Shown here piece by piece: positions 5,322 through 6,434 of a stretch of DNA of 6,434 bases; position 1 is the stretch's first letter, and the number at the start of each line of letters is the position of its first letter. A program made the translations under genes and the position numbers. Below the pieces are notes generated by a model. The model saw only the letters and a list, made by a program, of their open reading frames with translations. It was not told the DNA's origin and searched no databases. Origin of the DNA: Ignavibacteria bacterium (GTDB lineage Bacteria > Bacteroidota > Ignavibacteria > Tepidaquicellales > OLB5); the NCBI GenBank assembly GCA_030835005.1, contig JAUQWT010000313.1, forward strand, positions 1 to 6,434. The letters are read 5' to 3'.

Positions 5322-6434
5322 TTACTGCTTTTGAAGTTTCTCCAGCATCTTCTTTGCATTCGGATTACCCGGCTGCATATCAAGCACTTTTTTATAATAT
5401 GTTATTGCCTTTTCGTTATCGCCTTTGTTCATGTAGGCCTCTGCAAGGCTATCCCAAACATTCGGGAAATCAGGAAACAGCCTTGTATTGAGCAGAAATA
5501 CTTCTAAAGCAAGGTCAAGCTTTCCGTTTCCCATTAAAGAGTAACCAAACATGTTAAGATGAAAAGGCCTGTATTCCATATCGTTTTTCTCAACAAGGCT
5601 CTTTAACTGTTTGCCAAGCTCATCTGCACCTTTTTTCGTCAGGATATCATAGAAAGTCATATCCAATGAAATGCCCGGTTCCGGATAATTTTCGCCTTTG
5701 AGTATCTTGTTGAATCTTGCTTCAACTTCTTCGGCAGCGCGGGCGAAATTAGAAAGTATGAGAAGTGTATAGCCGTCATCATACTGTGCCACTATGGTAT
5801 TCCAGGCTTCAGTGCCGCCGGCCCTTGTGCCAAGTCCTAAAATCTTTGTACGTCTGAGTTCATTTTCAAATTTCAGCAGATCACCAATGCTCATGAAGAT
5901 TCCGCCTGCAGGGGATGGCATAAAATGAAATGGTTGAGATCTTTTGGTGCCATCAAAATTTATGAACGTTCCAACCGCAGCAGTTTTTATATCATCGCCA
6001 ATCTGCCGGTAGAAGCTCTCTTTCATTCCCAGCGGAATGAAAAAACGCTCATTCAGGTTTTCGACATAGGATTTCCCTGTGATTTTTTCAATGATTGCGC
6101 CAAGCACAACATAACCTGAGTTTGAATACTCCTGCCCGGTACCCGGTTCAAAAAGAAGCGGTTCGTCTTTTATTATTTCCAGAAAATCATTAACTGTCTT
6201 AAATCTTTCCAGGTTCTCATTGAATTCAGGATTGCGGGAATAATCATTCAATCCAGCCTTCATTTCTATCAGCATTGCAATTGTGATCTTATCATCGCGC
6301 TCATCATTATATAATTTGATGTATTTACCCAGGTTATCAGACTTCTTCAGCTTTCCTTCGTTTTCAAGCTGGTTAATTATCGAGTGTGTGAACATTTTGT
6401 TAATTGAGCCGATATTAAAAAGGGAAGAATTTGT
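5322..6434 (-). CDS. Serine beta-lactamase-fold hydrolase with C-terminal TPRs (5' end off window), apparently shortened
   Basis: The frame is open from the right edge to the TAA at 5324-5322, giving 370 visible residues; the start lies outside. The ATG at 6395 is not the start, because the catalytic SxxK motif lies upstream of it (FNIGSINK, S10 and K13 counting from the window edge). The second motif is YSN (Y103-N105) in YSNSGYVVLG. Both mark the class C beta-lactamase/esterase/D-peptidase family (PF00144). The third motif, normally HxG or KTG before a GG, reads TRAGGTEAW, with R204 where His is expected. Y103 to R204 is 101 residues, against 165 between Y150 and K315 in E. coli AmpC, and the block after DLLKFENELRRTKILG seems missing. 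Residues about 290-370 are TPR-like (NVWDSLAEAYMNKGDNEKAITYY), a common tail in this family. Members usually act outside the cytoplasm on peptides or esters; activity here is doubtful and the substrate is unknown. Confidence 0.88.
   Translation of the reverse strand, partial: TNSSLFNIGSINKMFTHSIINQLENEGKLKKSDNLGKYIKLYNDERDDKITIAMLIEMKAGLNDYSRNPEFNENLERFKTVNDFLEIIKDEPLLFEPGTGQEYSNSGYVVLGAIIEKITGKSYVENLNERFFIPLGMKESFYRQIGDDIKTAAVGTFINFDGTKRSQPFHFMPSPAGGIFMSIGDLLKFENELRRTKILGLGTRAGGTEAWNTIVAQYDDGYTLLILSNFARAAEEVEARFNKILKGENYPEPGISLDMTFYDILTKKGADELGKQLKSLVEKNDMEYRPFHLNMFGYSLMGNGKLDLALEVFLLNTRLFPDFPNVWDSLAEAYMNKGDNEKAITYYKKVLDMQPGNPNAKKMLEKLQKQ

Noticed and set aside
6393..6395. This ATG as the start of the minus-strand hydrolase
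   Set aside because: The catalytic SINK motif lies in the same open frame just upstream (about 6396-6407), so the true start is beyond the window.

Overview
The window looks like a chromosomal stretch from a member of the Bacteroidota/Chlorobiota/Ignavibacteria (FCB) group. This is an inference from several traits. None of the three visible start codons has a Shine-Dalgarno sequence. Base composition leans AT. The BatA-VWA-amidotransferase-like protein and the beta-lactamase-fold hydrolase with a TPR tail are types I associate with that group. The dispersed C-rich/G-rich hairpin repeats fit as well. I cannot name the species.

Layout. Positions 1-1631 (minus strand) hold the first 543 codons of a membrane-anchored BatA/VWA-type protein whose C-terminus lies beyond the left edge. 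A 232-base divergent intergenic region (1632-1863) follows; it carries a plausible sigma70-like promoter for the next gene. Positions 1864-3813 (plus) encode a complete acetyl-CoA synthetase (acs). Positions 3814-4186 contain no gene but are packed with small inverted and direct repeats, ending in a tandem array of C-rich/G-rich hairpin units. Positions 4187-5197 (plus) encode a protein with a signal peptide, one membrane segment, a coiled coil and TPR repeats. A strong hairpin with T-runs on both sides (about 5247-5280) is a likely bidirectional terminator. It separates the TPR gene from the convergent gene at 5322-6434 (minus), a serine beta-lactamase-fold hydrolase fused to C-terminal TPRs. 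That gene's N-terminus lies beyond the right edge.

The genes do not form an obvious pathway. Acs activates acetate in the cytoplasm, the BatA-like and TPR proteins are membrane proteins of unknown role, and the hydrolase is probably exported or membrane-associated. Each gene appears to be its own transcription unit within this window. I found no convincing new multi-gene system. The points most worth a second look are the composite repeat block at 3821-4110, the shortened hydrolase that lacks the usual third catalytic motif, and the membrane topology of the coiled-coil/TPR protein.
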